Below, piece after piece: positions 1-7,932 of a DNA stretch of 64,000 nt. Source of the stretch: Mangrovibacterium diazotrophicum (GTDB lineage Bacteria; Bacteroidota; Bacteroidia; Bacteroidales; Prolixibacteraceae); the NCBI RefSeq assembly GCF_003610535.1, contig NZ_RAPN01000001.1:310001-374000 (forward strand), given 5' to 3'. The notes beneath the pieces were generated by a model, which was given only the letters and a program-made list of their open reading frames with translations, was not told the DNA's origin and did not search any database. The translations under genes were made by a program, and so were the position numbers. Within the stretch, counting starts at the first letter, position 1, and each line of letters starts with the position of its first letter.

Positions 1-439
1 AGCAGTCATTTGCGCTTCGAAATTGTTTACTCTTGGAATCTCAGCCAGGAAAAAGATGTGTTTGGAAATTTGAACAGGAGTGGCTGAAACCTGCAGATCA
101 AACTGTTTTTCAACTTCCTGGCGGCTCATGCGCAAGCCTAAATTTGTGTGATCGTGTTTCCGAAAACGCTTCATAAACGATTTTGGATGCGTCAGCAACG
201 GCTTATTTTGAATGTATCTCAAGCCGTCCCCGTGATCCCAATGACCATGGCTGAGAACGATCTGATCAACTTGCTCATTCAAATTGAAGCCCAAACGACT
301 GGCATTTTTCAGGAACACATCACTGTGTCCGGTATCCAATAGGATGGTTTTTTCATCATGCTCAATCAGGTACGACAGTCCGTGTTCCGCACAAAAGCTG
401 CCTCCGGCAACGTTTTCAGTTAATACCGTTAGTTTCATG
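1..439 (-). CDS. MBL-fold metallo-hydrolase, C-terminus cut off by window edge
   Basis: Reading the minus strand from ATG at 439 gives an open frame to base 1 without a stop, so the 3' end lies outside the window. The visible 146 residues begin with a strand pattern typical of metallo-beta-lactamase-fold proteins (TILLDTGHSD near residue 31) and carry the metal-binding motif SHGHWDHGDG at about residues 63-72 (HxHxDH). This variant is typical of the subgroup often annotated as dihydropterin/RFA-P synthase-like MBL hydrolases. The substrate cannot be told from the sequence. The start overlaps the stop of the upstream thioesterase by a few bases, so it is probably the last visible gene of the ORP/Mrp operon. 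Family assignment is firm, function is open. Confidence 0.85.
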
Positions 440-854
440 CCATTTTTACAGCAAAGAGTTGATCGAATTTTTCTTTTACAAATTCCGGAATTCGCATGGG
501 CTTCCGGGTCTTACTGTCAACAAAAACAACGGTTGAGTCAGCCGAACACACCAACTGGTTTTGCTCGTTCCGTGCTTCAAACTGAAAATTCAACCGAGTG
601 ATGGGCTCTTCAGCAATAATGGTGTGAATTGTCAGCAGTTCGTCGTAACCGGCAGGTCGATGATATTGCAAATTCATACTGATGACCGGCATCATAACTT
701 GTTGTGCCTCCAGTTTACTGTCTTCAATTCCCAATTCGCGCATCAATTCGGTACGAGCCTGGTGAAAGTAATTGACGTAGTTCCCATGGTACACGTAGCC
801 CATTTGGTCGACTTCGCCGTAACGAGGGCGCAGGGTTATTTCTCCTTTAATCAT
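435..854 (-). CDS. acyl-CoA thioesterase, hotdog fold (4HBT family)
   Basis: A 139-residue single hotdog domain, the usual length for 4-hydroxybenzoyl-CoA thioesterase/YbgC-type proteins, which hydrolyse acyl-CoA thioesters in the cytoplasm. The family signature GEVDQMGYVYHGNY lies at about residues 13-26, with the probable catalytic Asp at residue 15. A longer frame opens at 953, but its first 33 residues overlap the end of the Mrp gene and look nothing like the family. ATG 854 follows the purine-rich GGAAGG and begins exactly where the family begins, so it is chosen. It lies 10 bases after the Mrp stop and is probably cotranscribed. The acyl substrate is unknown. Confidence 0.85.
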   Translation of the reverse strand: MIKGEITLRPRYGEVDQMGYVYHGNYVNYFHQARTELMRELGIEDSKLEAQQVMMPVISMNLQYHRPAGYDELLTIHTIIAEEPITRLNFQFEARNEQNQLVCSADSTVVFVDSKTRKPMRIPEFVKEKFDQLFAVKMA

Positions 855-864
855 TCCTTCCAAT

Positions 865-1707
865 TCAATTTTGTTTGATGTATCTGAAGCCCCAGGCTTT
901 ATCCGACACCGATTTTTGAATCGATTCGGCCAAGGCTCTGAATTTTTCAACAATAATCGGGTTCTTGCTTATTTTGAAGGTTTCAGGCGAATTCACTTCA
1001 TTTTCACAAATTAGCGGCAGTTGAGCCAATAATGGAACATTGAGTTGGTTCGCCAGTAGCTGGCCGCCCCCGTTCCCGAATACAAAATAGCGCTCGTCGG
1101 GGTGTTGTGCCGGTGTAAAATAGGCCATGTTTTCGACCACACCCAAAAGTGGCACATGGAGGTGCTCATTTTCGAACATATCAGCTGCTTTCTCCGCATC
1201 TGCCAGCGACAATTGCTGTGGTGTGGTCACGATTAGTGCTCCTGAAATCGTTAGTTTCTGGATGGCGGTTAGCTGAATGTCGCCTGTCCCCGGAGGAAAA
1301 TCCAGGATCAAGAAATCTGTTTCGCCCCACTCGGTCGACGATAATAGTTGCGTCAGTACGCCGGATGCAGCTGGTCCGCGCCAGATCAATGATTTTTTCT
1401 TCGTAACGAAGAACCCAACGGACATGAGTTTGACGCCATATTTTTGTACAGGGATATATTTTTCACCTTCCGGATATTTAAAAACCTGTGGCTTTTCATC
1501 CTGAACATCAAAAAGAATCGGGCTTGAAGGTCCATACAGATCGGCGTCGAACAGCGCTGTTTTGTAGCCTTCAGACGCCAATGCGACCGCGAGATTGGCA
1601 GCCACAGTTGATTTGCCGACGCCGCCTTTCCCGGATGCTACAACGATGATATTTTTTACACCGGGAAGTTTTATTTTTTCGATTGTTGCTTGCTTATTCA
1701 TTATCAA
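865..1707 (-). CDS. Mrp/NBP35-type ATP-binding protein
   Basis: A 280-residue P-loop ATPase of the Mrp/ApbC/NBP35 group, which assembles or carries Fe-S clusters. A deviant Walker A (SGKGGVGKST) lies at about residues 25-34, followed by the switch regions DADLYGPSSP and DFPPGTGD and the Mrp stretch VVENMAYF. It has no N-terminal DUF59/MIP18 domain, and the CxxC pair that many Mrp proteins use to hold a bridging cluster is not visible. The start could be ATG 1707 or ATG 1701. The gene overlaps the upstream ferredoxin-ATPase by 14 bases. Context (two MinD-ferredoxin ATPases, NifX-like proteins) matches ORP-type clusters, so the role is probably metal-cluster handling there. Family is certain, partner is inferred. 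Confidence 0.9.
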   Translation of the reverse strand: MIMNKQATIEKIKLPGVKNIIVVASGKGGVGKSTVAANLAVALASEGYKTALFDADLYGPSSPILFDVQDEKPQVFKYPEGEKYIPVQKYGVKLMSVGFFVTKKKSLIWRGPAASGVLTQLLSSTEWGETDFLILDFPPGTGDIQLTAIQKLTISGALIVTTPQQLSLADAEKAADMFENEHLHVPLLGVVENMAYFTPAQHPDERYFVFGNGGGQLLANQLNVPLLAQLPLICENEVNSPETFKISKNPIIVEKFRALAESIQKSVSDKAWGFRYIKQN

Positions 1708-2563
1708 TTAATTTTTTCCAAATAGCTCTGATTTGATCACTTAATTCTGATTCAGGTGCCCAGTCGACAATGCTTTTACAGTTGATCATGGCTTCTACCC
1801 AAACCTGAGAGAAAGGGATTTTACTGATTACCGGAATTTGCTTTCCAATAGCCCATTTTTCGATTTCCTCCGTCATTTCCGGGTTGATGTCGCATTTGTT
1901 GATCACCAGGAATACTTCCAGTTTGTATTGACTGACCAACTCGGTGATGCGTTTCAGATCGTGCATACCTGATACAGTCGGTTCTGTTACCAACAGCACT
2001 TTGTTGATTCCACTCAAGGTTGAAATTACCGGGCAGCCAATTCCCGGGGGACCGTCGATTAAAATGAGGTCAGACTGAAGATTGTGCGCTTCTTTGCGCG
2101 CATGGTCGCGAACGAGATTGACTAACTTTCCCGAATTATCTTCGCCTGGTGCCAAACGAGCGTGCACCATTTTTCCGTTCCGAATATCACCGGCAAACCA
2201 TCGGCTTTCGTTTTGATCAATCATCGTGATGGCGCCAGTTGGGCAAACGCGCGCGCATAATTTGCAACCATCACAAGCTGTTTCGACAACCGAATATTCC
2301 CCGTTTGCTAATTTGATGGCATCAAAACGGCAGTAGTCCATGCATTTGCCGCAGCTCACGCATTTTTCGACGGCGACATGAGCCTTTTGCCCGGAGGTAT
2401 AAACCTTTTCGAGGTAGTTGCGTGGTTCCAGAATGAGGTGTAAGTTCGCGGCATCAACGTCGCAGTCGGCAACAACTACTTTGGGAGCTAAAGTGGCCAA
2501 AGCTGCGCTGATCCCGGATTTTCCGGTGCCTCCTTTCCCGCTTAAAATTGCGATTTCTGTCAT
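1694..2563 (-). CDS. MinD-type P-loop ATPase with inserted ferredoxin domain (ORP-like, copy A)
   Basis: A 289-residue MinD/ParA superfamily ATPase carrying a two-cluster ferredoxin insert. Walker A LSGKGGTGKS is at residues 7-16. The inserted domain has two CxxCxxCxxxC motifs (Cys 68/71/74/78 and 97/100/103/107), which should ligate two [4Fe-4S] clusters. The switch II-like motif LIDGPPGIGCP follows at about residue 168. Homologous pairs sit in Desulfovibrio ORP clusters (family knowledge), where they associate with a small NifX-like metal protein. The 3' end overlaps Mrp by 14 bases and the start overlaps copy B by 4 bases, so translation is probably coupled. A cytoplasmic role in redox-linked metal-cluster assembly is inference. 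Confidence 0.9.
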   Translation of the reverse strand: MTEIAILSGKGGTGKSGISAALATLAPKVVVADCDVDAANLHLILEPRNYLEKVYTSGQKAHVAVEKCVSCGKCMDYCRFDAIKLANGEYSVVETACDGCKLCARVCPTGAITMIDQNESRWFAGDIRNGKMVHARLAPGEDNSGKLVNLVRDHARKEAHNLQSDLILIDGPPGIGCPVISTLSGINKVLLVTEPTVSGMHDLKRITELVSQYKLEVFLVINKCDINPEMTEEIEKWAIGKQIPVISKIPFSQVWVEAMINCKSIVDWAPESELSDQIRAIWKKLIDNE

Positions 2564-3417
2564 CTCTGTAGTTGTTTCGTAATATTCTGATGCAACTTCT
2601 CGAACAATTCCCTGTACTGCGGGATTTTATCTGTAATCAGGTCGCCTTTAGCATAAGTCTCTGCGATTCGCTTGTCGAATGGAATATGACCTAAAACGGC
2701 GATTTCTTCCTTGTTTAAATAGTCTTCAATCAGTTCTTTTCCAATACCGAACCGGTTAATCACGACGCCAAATTCTATTTTCAGTTTGCGAAGTGTTTCA
2801 ACCGACAGCTTTAAGTCGTTTAAACCAAATGGAGTTGGTTCGGTCACCAGGACAACGTAATCCGCCCGTTCAACAGTTGCAATAAACGGACACGATGTTC
2901 CCGGAGGTGAATCCAACAAGGTCAATGTATCTGCTTCGGCCATGTTAATCGTTTGCCCGATAATCGAGACTGGCGAGTAAATGCCGATTTCCGTCTGACT
3001 TTCGAGCACATCTGCATTGGCGCTGATGGAATATTGCGTAATACTACCGGTAACTTTTTCTTTTTCGGTAATGGCGTCGTACTGGCAGGCGTAAACACAA
3101 GCCCCGCAGTCGTGGCACGAATCCTCAATCACCCGGATTGTTTTGATTGTAGGAAGCATGATGATGGCATTATAACTGCAATGCTCCTGGCACTTGCCGC
3201 AAAAAGCGCATTTGTGTGAGTCAATGAGTGGAATGTGCGTCATTGTGAGCGTTTCCTCTTCAACATTTCCCCGAATAAATTCACAAACATTGGGTTCCTC
3301 GGCGTCGCAATCGATTAGACTTACTTTTTGTCCTTGCCGGCTAATCACATTGAAGAGGTTTGTCGAAACCAGCGTCTTGCCGGTCCCGCCTTTGCCGCTG
3401 GCAATAGCTATTTTCAT
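2560..3417 (-). CDS. MinD-type P-loop ATPase with inserted ferredoxin domain (ORP-like, copy B)
   Basis: A 285-residue paralogue of the neighbouring gene, with the same order of parts: Walker A ASGKGGTGKT at residues 6-15, two CxxCxxCxxxC motifs (Cys 70/73/76/80 and 101/104/107/111), then LLDSPPGTSCP at about residue 168. Such ATPases occur as non-identical adjacent pairs and may work as a heterodimer. Its 3' end overlaps the next gene by 4 bases. A 207-base gap separates it from the upstream NifX-like gene. The deviant Walker A with its signature Lys places it in the MinD/Mrp group rather than among ordinary ABC-type ATPases. Function is inferred from family and context. Confidence 0.9.
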   Translation of the reverse strand: MKIAIASGKGGTGKTLVSTNLFNVISRQGQKVSLIDCDAEEPNVCEFIRGNVEEETLTMTHIPLIDSHKCAFCGKCQEHCSYNAIIMLPTIKTIRVIEDSCHDCGACVYACQYDAITEKEKVTGSITQYSISANADVLESQTEIGIYSPVSIIGQTINMAEADTLTLLDSPPGTSCPFIATVERADYVVLVTEPTPFGLNDLKLSVETLRKLKIEFGVVINRFGIGKELIEDYLNKEEIAVLGHIPFDKRIAETYAKGDLITDKIPQYRELFEKLHQNITKQLQR

Positions 3418-3624
3418 TGATTTATAGGATTGTCATTTTTCGAACAACGGGTGTTTGCCCGGTGCTTTGGAGAAATACAAACTTCATGTAGCAACCTGAT
3501 CAATTTCTTAGCAATACAAATCGGGCAGGGTAGAAGGAGCTTCACCCGTTTGATTTGTGCGGAATAAGCCCTTCCTCCTGCCGATTTTGCTTCAGTTATG
3601 GTAAGATCTCTACAAAGCGTGAAT
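3418..3624. other. gap inside the ORP-like operon, no convincing gene
   Basis: About 207 bases between the NifX-like gene and copy B of the MinD-type ATPase, unlike the tight spacing elsewhere in the operon. A 73-codon minus-strand frame with a GTG start (3414-3635) fills it, but its product is basic, Cys- and Arg-rich and matches no family I know. It may be a decayed repeat or a leader. No hairpin followed by T-residues was seen. Confidence 0.4.
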
Positions 3625-3960
3625 TTAATGATCACAAGCGTTAGTTCCTGTCATCAGCCTTTTGTCAATTAAATCACGAACCAACTCAATAGCCGGTTTA
3701 TTGGGTGCTCCGGCATGAATGATGATATTGTTGGATTTGAACAGGTTAATTGCTTTTTGGCCGATGCCGCCAGATATAATTTCTGTAACACCTCTTTCTG
3801 CCAACCACTTGGGCAGTAAGCCGGGTTCATGAGGTGGTGCTTCAACAACGATTTCGTTGCCGATAGAATCATTCTTTACTTCAATTAAAGTAAAGTGTTT
3901 GCAATGTCCGAAATGAGTACTCAAAATACCGCCTTCGGTTGGGATAGCTATTTTTCTCAT
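3625..3960 (-). CDS. NifX/NifB-domain dinitrogenase Fe-Mo cofactor family protein (ORP-like)
   Basis: A 111-residue protein made of a single Fe-Mo cofactor-binding (NifX-like) domain. Visible marks are the N-terminal IAIPTEGG, the conserved HFGHCKHF at about residues 16-23, and a Gly-rich strand near EIISGGIGQKA. In nitrogen fixation this fold carries FeMo-co precursors. In anaerobes without nitrogenase it includes ORP, which binds a Mo-Cu-S cluster. No nif structural gene is in the window, so an ORP-like role is more likely. It follows the DUF5320 gene by 14 bases. It is one of two NifX-like paralogues here. Confidence 0.85.
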   Translation of the reverse strand: MRKIAIPTEGGILSTHFGHCKHFTLIEVKNDSIGNEIVVEAPPHEPGLLPKWLAERGVTEIISGGIGQKAINLFKSNNIIIHAGAPNKPAIELVRDLIDKRLMTGTNACDH

Positions 3961-3974
3961 TTTTAGTTATTTAT

Positions 3975-4211
3975 TTATCTGCCTCTTCTTCTTCCACCTC
4001 CGAATTCACCTCCGTTAGATTGAAAGCGTTGTTTTCCGCGGCCTCTGTTCCTAAACATTGGTCTCATTTCCATTTGTTCCAGATTGTTTTCTGTTGGTGT
4101 CACAGTGTTCTCTTCTCCAAAAATCCGGTTTGGTTTGTTTCCGCATTTTCCCATCGAACGACCTGTCATCGGTCCTTCGCCTTTGGGGCCTTTTCTGTTA
4201 AATCCTGGCAT
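3975..4211 (-). CDS. DUF5320-type small Gly/Arg-rich protein
   Basis: A 78-residue protein starting MPGFNRKGPKGEGPMTGRSM, the recognisable N-terminal signature of DUF5320 proteins, followed by KCG, a Met/Gln-rich middle and a C-terminus of Gly and Arg only (GGEFGGGRRRGR). Proteins of this kind repeatedly accompany NifX/ORP-like and MinD-ferredoxin genes in anaerobes. Their function is unknown. It sits between the two NifX-like genes with gaps of about 11 and 14 bases, so it is probably cotranscribed. A role as metal-binding or scaffold partner of the cluster protein is a guess. Confidence 0.8.
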   Translation of the reverse strand: MPGFNRKGPKGEGPMTGRSMGKCGNKPNRIFGEENTVTPTENNLEQMEMRPMFRNRGRGKQRFQSNGGEFGGGRRRGR

Positions 4212-4222
4212 GGCTTCTGTTT

Positions 4223-4543
4223 TTAATTTCGACTAATTTGATTCACTATTTCTTCGATGGTAATGTCGTTTTTACCGTGAATAATCATCTGGATATTTAA
4301 TCCACTAAGTATATCCTTCACTTTGCCACCGAATTCGCCCGAAATTATCCGGTGCACACCCTGTGATGCAATAAATTGAACGGATGCAGGGCCGGCTCCT
4401 TCGTTGCTGGCTTGCCCTGGGTTAGAAAGGAACTCTGTTTGTTTCAGTTCTGTGTCGTAAATGGCAAAGAAAGAGCATCTTCCAAATCGATTATCCATTT
4501 TCGATTTAATGGTTTGGCCAGTTGCTGTTATTGCTATTTTCAT
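4223..4543 (-). CDS. NifX-like Fe-Mo cofactor family protein, second copy
   Basis: A 106-residue NifX-like domain starting MKIAITATGQTIKSKMDNRF, with the conserved DNRFGRCSFF stretch at about residues 17-26 and a Gly-rich IISGEFGGKV near residue 68. The open frame reaches back to 4765, but its first 74 residues do not resemble the family. ATG 4543 starts exactly at the family boundary and is chosen. It is the first gene of the ORP-like operon. A -7-like TATATTTG on the minus strand (4615-4622) lies about 70 bases upstream. It differs from the other NifX-like copy in lacking HFGHC, so the two may have distinct partners. Confidence 0.85.
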   Translation of the reverse strand: MKIAITATGQTIKSKMDNRFGRCSFFAIYDTELKQTEFLSNPGQASNEGAGPASVQFIASQGVHRIISGEFGGKVKDILSGLNIQMIIHGKNDITIEEIVNQISRN

Positions 4544-4614
4544 TTGCTTTGTGTTTTTGATTGAATTGAAAATGATTAGTATAATTTCATCAGTAAAGAA
4601 CAAATGTTCATTTG

Positions 4615-4622
4615 CAAATATA
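4615..4622 (-). promoter_or_regulatory. candidate -7 promoter element for the ORP-like operon
   Basis: The minus strand reads TATATTTG here, an exact match to the Bacteroidota -7 consensus TAnnTTTG, about 70 bases before the first NifX-like start. The best upstream TTG (4638-4640) is only 15 bases away, shorter than the usual 19-21, so the -33 element is doubtful. Confidence 0.4.
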
Positions 4623-4771
4623 AAGAAGATATCATTGCAAGAACCAGCAGGGCCTGTTAAATTTTTCATGAATGGATAGGATTTGTAGTTAATGGGTTGG
4701 TTTCTAGTAGGATGAAAACAAATAATAAATGATCGGTCATCATTGAAGAATAATGACAAATACAAACAGAA

Positions 4772-4791
4772 GACACTTTAGATAAAGTGTC
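4772..4791. promoter_or_regulatory. 20-bp inverted repeat GACACTTTA-GA-TAAAGTGTC
   Basis: Two perfect 9-base arms separated by two bases, in the gap between the end of the LacI-type gene (4838) and the ORP-like operon. The 2-base loop and AT-rich arms fit a dimeric regulator's operator better than a strong terminator. On the minus strand it is followed by TTCTGTTTGT, so a weak terminator for the LacI gene is the alternative. Confidence 0.45.
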
Positions 4792-4837
4792 AAATGGCTT
4801 ATCTTAAAAGTTGAAAAGGGGACTGTAAAAAATACTA

Positions 4838-5866
4838 TTATTTCTTTCTCGAAGACGATTCCCGCTGAATCAGTTCAGTTGGAACAGTGTACGTAACGTG
4901 TTCTTTCAGACGCGTTTTCGATTCAATTTCCTGGATCAGCAATTCACCGGCTTTTACCCCCATATCGAAGGCAGGTTGTTTCAATGTTGAAATAGAAGGC
5001 GTAACGACTTCCGAGAAAGGTTCGTCACTGAAGCCGATGATTCCGAAGTCTTCCGGAATACGCACGCCGATTTTCTTCAGGTAAACGATCATACTCAAGG
5101 CTGACGTGTCGTTACCGCAGAAAACTGCGTCGGGAGGTTGGGGGAGTGCCAATAGTTGTTTAATCGCATCCTGCCCATCAATCCGAGTCAACCGGTTATG
5201 AATAATCAGGTTTTCGTCGATTTCGAAATTGTATTTTTCCAATGCGGCACGGTAACCATTCATCCGGTCGCGGTAGGTGTGCAGCACAGTTGGTCCAGCC
5301 AGGTGTGCAATCCGTTTGTAGCCCTGCTCAATGAGGTGTTCGGTGGCTTTAAATCCGACTCCAAAATCGTCGACAACTATTTTGTGAGCCTCCAGTTCCG
5401 GAACCACACGGTCGAAGAATACGATTGGAATTTTCTTTTTGGAGAACAGCTGGTAATGGTCAAATTCATTTGTCTGCATACTCAGGGATGCAATCAGCCC
5501 ATCGACACGGTTTGAGAACAACGAGTGCACAATTTGCTTTTCTTTTTCCAGCAAATCGTTCGATTGTGAGATAATTACGTTGTAACCCTTTGCAAAAGCA
5601 ACTTCTTCAACACCGCTAATAAAGGCCGAAAAGAAATGTCGATTAATCAGCGGAACAACTATTCCAATGGTATTGGTTTTTTGGTTTCGGAGGTTCGATG
5701 CAATCGTATTGGGTTGGTAGCCCATCTCCAGCGCCTTTGCCTTAATTCTGTCCTTCGTTTCTTTGCTAATCCTTGGATTATTGTTTAGCGCTCTTGAAAC
5801 AGTTGATGCAGAGATGTTTAATTCTCTTGCAATATCGTGTATTGTTATTGATGCTTTTGTATCCAT
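4838..5866 (-). CDS. LacI-family transcriptional regulator
   Basis: A 342-residue LacI/GalR regulator of normal length. The helix-turn-helix is at about residues 9-30 (IHDIARELNISASTVSRAL), followed by the hinge helix region with PNTIASNLR, then a periplasmic-binding-protein-like effector domain (TIGIVVPLINRHFF, DGLIASLS, DAVFCGNDTSAL, IGFSDEPFSEVVTPSISTL). It is divergent from kduI-kduD, with a perfect CG-centred palindrome between them at 5931-5942. It is therefore the likely repressor of pectin uronate catabolism, with a sugar acid or derivative as inducer. This is inference from position. The same palindrome in front of the transaldolase gene suggests a small regulon. Confidence 0.93.
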   Translation of the reverse strand: MDTKASITIHDIARELNISASTVSRALNNNPRISKETKDRIKAKALEMGYQPNTIASNLRNQKTNTIGIVVPLINRHFFSAFISGVEEVAFAKGYNVIISQSNDLLEKEKQIVHSLFSNRVDGLIASLSMQTNEFDHYQLFSKKKIPIVFFDRVVPELEAHKIVVDDFGVGFKATEHLIEQGYKRIAHLAGPTVLHTYRDRMNGYRAALEKYNFEIDENLIIHNRLTRIDGQDAIKQLLALPQPPDAVFCGNDTSALSMIVYLKKIGVRIPEDFGIIGFSDEPFSEVVTPSISTLKQPAFDMGVKAGELLIQEIESKTRLKEHVTYTVPTELIQRESSSRKK

Positions 5867-5930
5867 ACCGTGGGTTTCAATGCAAAGATGCTAATATTTT
5901 TGAAAATCAAGCTAAAATACAACTTTTTGC

Positions 5931-5942
5931 GCAATCGATTGC
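5931..5942. promoter_or_regulatory. LacI-type operator GCAATCGATTGC upstream of kduI
   Basis: A perfect 12-bp palindrome with the central CG typical of LacI/GalR operators, in the divergent gap between the LacI-type gene and kduI. It overlaps the TTG that serves as the probable -33 element of the kduI promoter, so binding would block RNA polymerase. An identical site occurs at 59716-59727. Confidence 0.7.
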
Positions 5943-5969
5943 ATATTTCTGATTTTAATTTTATATTTG
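5938..5969 (+). promoter_or_regulatory. candidate kduI promoter
   Basis: ATTG at 5938-5941 and TATATTTG at 5962-5969, separated by 20 bases, match the Bacteroidota -33/-7 pattern (TTTG, 19-21 bases, TAnnTTTG). The transcript would carry a leader of about 120 bases. The -33 part overlaps the LacI-type operator. Confidence 0.6.
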
Positions 5970-6094
5970 CCCTGAATTAATATGCGGGAAATTCCACATT
6001 TGGATGAACCATTTGCCCGATTCTTGTTTGTAAAAGAAAGGTCGCGTATTATTATCGATCGGATTATATTATAAATCAATAAAAATAGGACATT

Positions 6095-6937
6095 ATGGCT
6101 ATCATTTTCGAAGAGCGTTATGCTTATAATCCTCAGGATTTCAAAACTTATGATACAGAACGAATTCGTAAAGAATTTTTGGTTGAGAAATTGATGGAAG
6201 AGGGTAATATTCACATGGTATACTCTCATATCGAACGTTATATTACCGGTGGTGCAGTACCCGGTGCAGAGCCATTGAAACTGGATACAGTTGACGCATT
6301 AAAATCAGAATATTTCTGTAAACGTCGCGAAGTAGGTATTATCAACGTAGGTAATACCGGTTCGGTGACTGTTGACGGTACCGAATATGTATTGGAATTT
6401 AAAGATGCACTTTACATCGGTCGTGGCGCAAAAGAGGTGGTTTTCAGTTCGAAAGATGCTTCTGCTCCGGCTCGTTTCTATTTCAACTCGGCTCCGGCAC
6501 ACAAAGAATATCCAACAAAACACGTGACTATGGGTGATGCGAATGTGCTTCATTTGGGCGCGTTGGAAACTTCAAACGAACGGAATATCAACCAGTTGTT
6601 GATCAACACAGTGGTTGAAACCTGCCAGTTGCAAATGGGGATGACTGAATTGAAACCGGGTAGTGTTTGGAACACCATGCCGGCACATACGCACAGCCGT
6701 CGTAACGAAGTGTATTTCTATTTCAATGTACCGGAAGGTCAGGCTGTTTGTCACTTCATGGGACAACCGTCAGAAACACGTCACCTTTGGATGCACAACG
6801 AACAAGCGGTTATTTCACCAAGCTGGTCAATCCACTCGGCTGCCGGAACAAGCAACTATATCTTCATTTGGGGTATGGCTGGTGAAAACCTGGATTACAC
6901 CGACATGGATGTTATTAAACCCACAGAATTGAGATAA
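6095..6937 (+). CDS. kduI: 5-dehydro-4-deoxy-D-glucuronate isomerase
   Basis: A 280-residue cupin-type isomerase, close in length to the known enzyme. It converts 5-keto-4-deoxyuronate, produced from unsaturated pectin oligosaccharides, to 2,5-diketo-3-deoxygluconate in the cytoplasm. Metal ligands are visible in [15 protein letters not shown] (His, His and Glu at about 197, 199 and 204) and in [13 protein letters not shown] (His at about 246). The family N-terminus with [16 protein letters not shown] is intact. kduD follows after 33 bases and supplies the next step. A pectate lyase and SusCD locus lie 40 kb away in the window. Regulation by the divergent LacI-type protein is likely. Confidence 0.96.
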   Translation: MAIIFEERYAYNPQDFKTYDTERIRKEFLVEKLMEEGNIHMVYSHIERYITGGAVPGAEPLKLDTVDALKSEYFCKRREVGIINVGNTGSVTVDGTEYVLEFKDALYIGRGAKEVVFSSKDASAPARFYFNSAPAHKEYPTKHVTMGDANVLHLGALETSNERNINQLLINTVVETCQLQMGMTELKPGSVWNTMPAHTHSRRNEVYFYFNVPEGQAVCHFMGQPSETRHLWMHNEQAVISPSWSIHSAAGTSNYIFIWGMAGENLDYTDMDVIKPTELR

Positions 6938-6970
6938 TCTAATCTATCTATATCACTAAAAACATTTAAA

Positions 6971-7765
6971 ATGAACGAGTTATTTGATTTGTCAGGCAAG
7001 GTAGCTTTGGTTACTGGCGGTACTCACGGTATTGGTATGGCTATCGGTAAGACTTTGGGTGCTGCCGGAGCTAAAATTTGCGTGAACGACCTTTCAGACG
7101 AAAAATTGGAGCAATGCAAAGAAGAATATAAAGCGGCCGGAATCGACGTGTTCACCGTTAAATTCAATGTAACCAGCGAAGAAGACGTTGATCGCGGTAT
7201 TACTGAAATCGAAAACGCCGTTGGCCCGATCGATATTTTGGTAAACAACGCCGGTATCATCAAGCGTATTCCAATTCTGGATATGCCTGTTGCCGACTAC
7301 AAACAAGTAATCGATGTTGACTTGGTTGCTCCGTTGATCGTTGCAAAACGTGTTGCTCCGAAAATGATTGAAAAACGTTTCGGTAAAATTATAAACATGT
7401 GTTCAATGATGAGCGTTTACGGTCGTAATTCAGTTTCTGCTTATGCATCTGCTAAAGGTGGTTTGAAATTGTTGACCGCAAACATGTGCTGCGAGTGGGC
7501 AAAATATAACGTTCAGATTAACGGTATCGGACCTGGTTACATTGCGACTTCGCAAACGGCTCCGATTCGCGAAGGTGGTCACCCATTTAACGACCTGGTA
7601 ATGATGCGTACGCCTGCCGGTCGTTGGGGAGAACCTGAAGATATCGGTAATGCTGCGTTGTTCCTGGCATCGAAGGCTGCTGACTTCGTGAATGGTCACA
7701 TCCTTTATGTTGACGGTGGTATTTTGGCAAACTTCGGCTACGTAAAAGGCGAAAACGATATTTAA
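6971..7765 (+). CDS. kduD: 2-dehydro-3-deoxy-D-gluconate 5-dehydrogenase (SDR family)
   Basis: A 264-residue classical short-chain dehydrogenase. It reduces 2,5-diketo-3-deoxygluconate to 2-keto-3-deoxygluconate (KDG) with NAD(P)H. The coenzyme motif TGGTHGIG is at residues 15-22, NNAG at about 91-94, and the catalytic Ser-Tyr-Lys in CSMMS and YASAK (Tyr 158, Lys 162). The C-terminus ends in the usual YVDGGILANFGYV. It is directly downstream of kduI in a two-gene operon closed by a hairpin terminator. The enzymes that take KDG further (KDG kinase, KDPG aldolase) are not in the window. Confidence 0.95.
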   Translation: MNELFDLSGKVALVTGGTHGIGMAIGKTLGAAGAKICVNDLSDEKLEQCKEEYKAAGIDVFTVKFNVTSEEDVDRGITEIENAVGPIDILVNNAGIIKRIPILDMPVADYKQVIDVDLVAPLIVAKRVAPKMIEKRFGKIINMCSMMSVYGRNSVSAYASAKGGLKLLTANMCCEWAKYNVQINGIGPGYIATSQTAPIREGGHPFNDLVMMRTPAGRWGEPEDIGNAALFLASKAADFVNGHILYVDGGILANFGYVKGENDI

Positions 7766-7833
7766 TTATTGGACGATAGTTGAGTAATCCCATTGTTGTT
7801 ACGATTCAATAATTACTTTTTTCTTGAAAAACG

Positions 7834-7867
7834 GAAAGGTTACCCTTGTGGTAGCCTTTCTTGTTTT
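7834..7867 (+). terminator. rho-independent terminator after kduD
   Basis: GAAAGGTTACC and GGTAGCCTTTC form an 11-bp stem (one G-U pair) around a 5-base loop and are followed by TTGTTTT. Confidence 0.8.
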
Positions 7868-7932
7868 CGGGCTGTTCTAGTTTGTTCCATTTTTTGTAGA
7901 TTCACAACCTCGTAACCCCTTACAACCCCATT

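Noticed and set aside
3414-3635. 73-codon minus-strand frame with GTG start in the ORP-like operon
   Set aside because: Fills a gap exactly but the product is unlike any family; kept only as a possible decayed repeat.
3625-4543. NifX-like genes as evidence of nitrogen fixation
   Set aside because: No nitrogenase structural or assembly genes occur in the window and the neighbours match ORP-type clusters.
4544-4765. N-terminal extension of the second NifX-like gene
   Set aside because: The 74 extra residues do not resemble NifX proteins and contain the promoter candidate; ATG 4543 is preferred.
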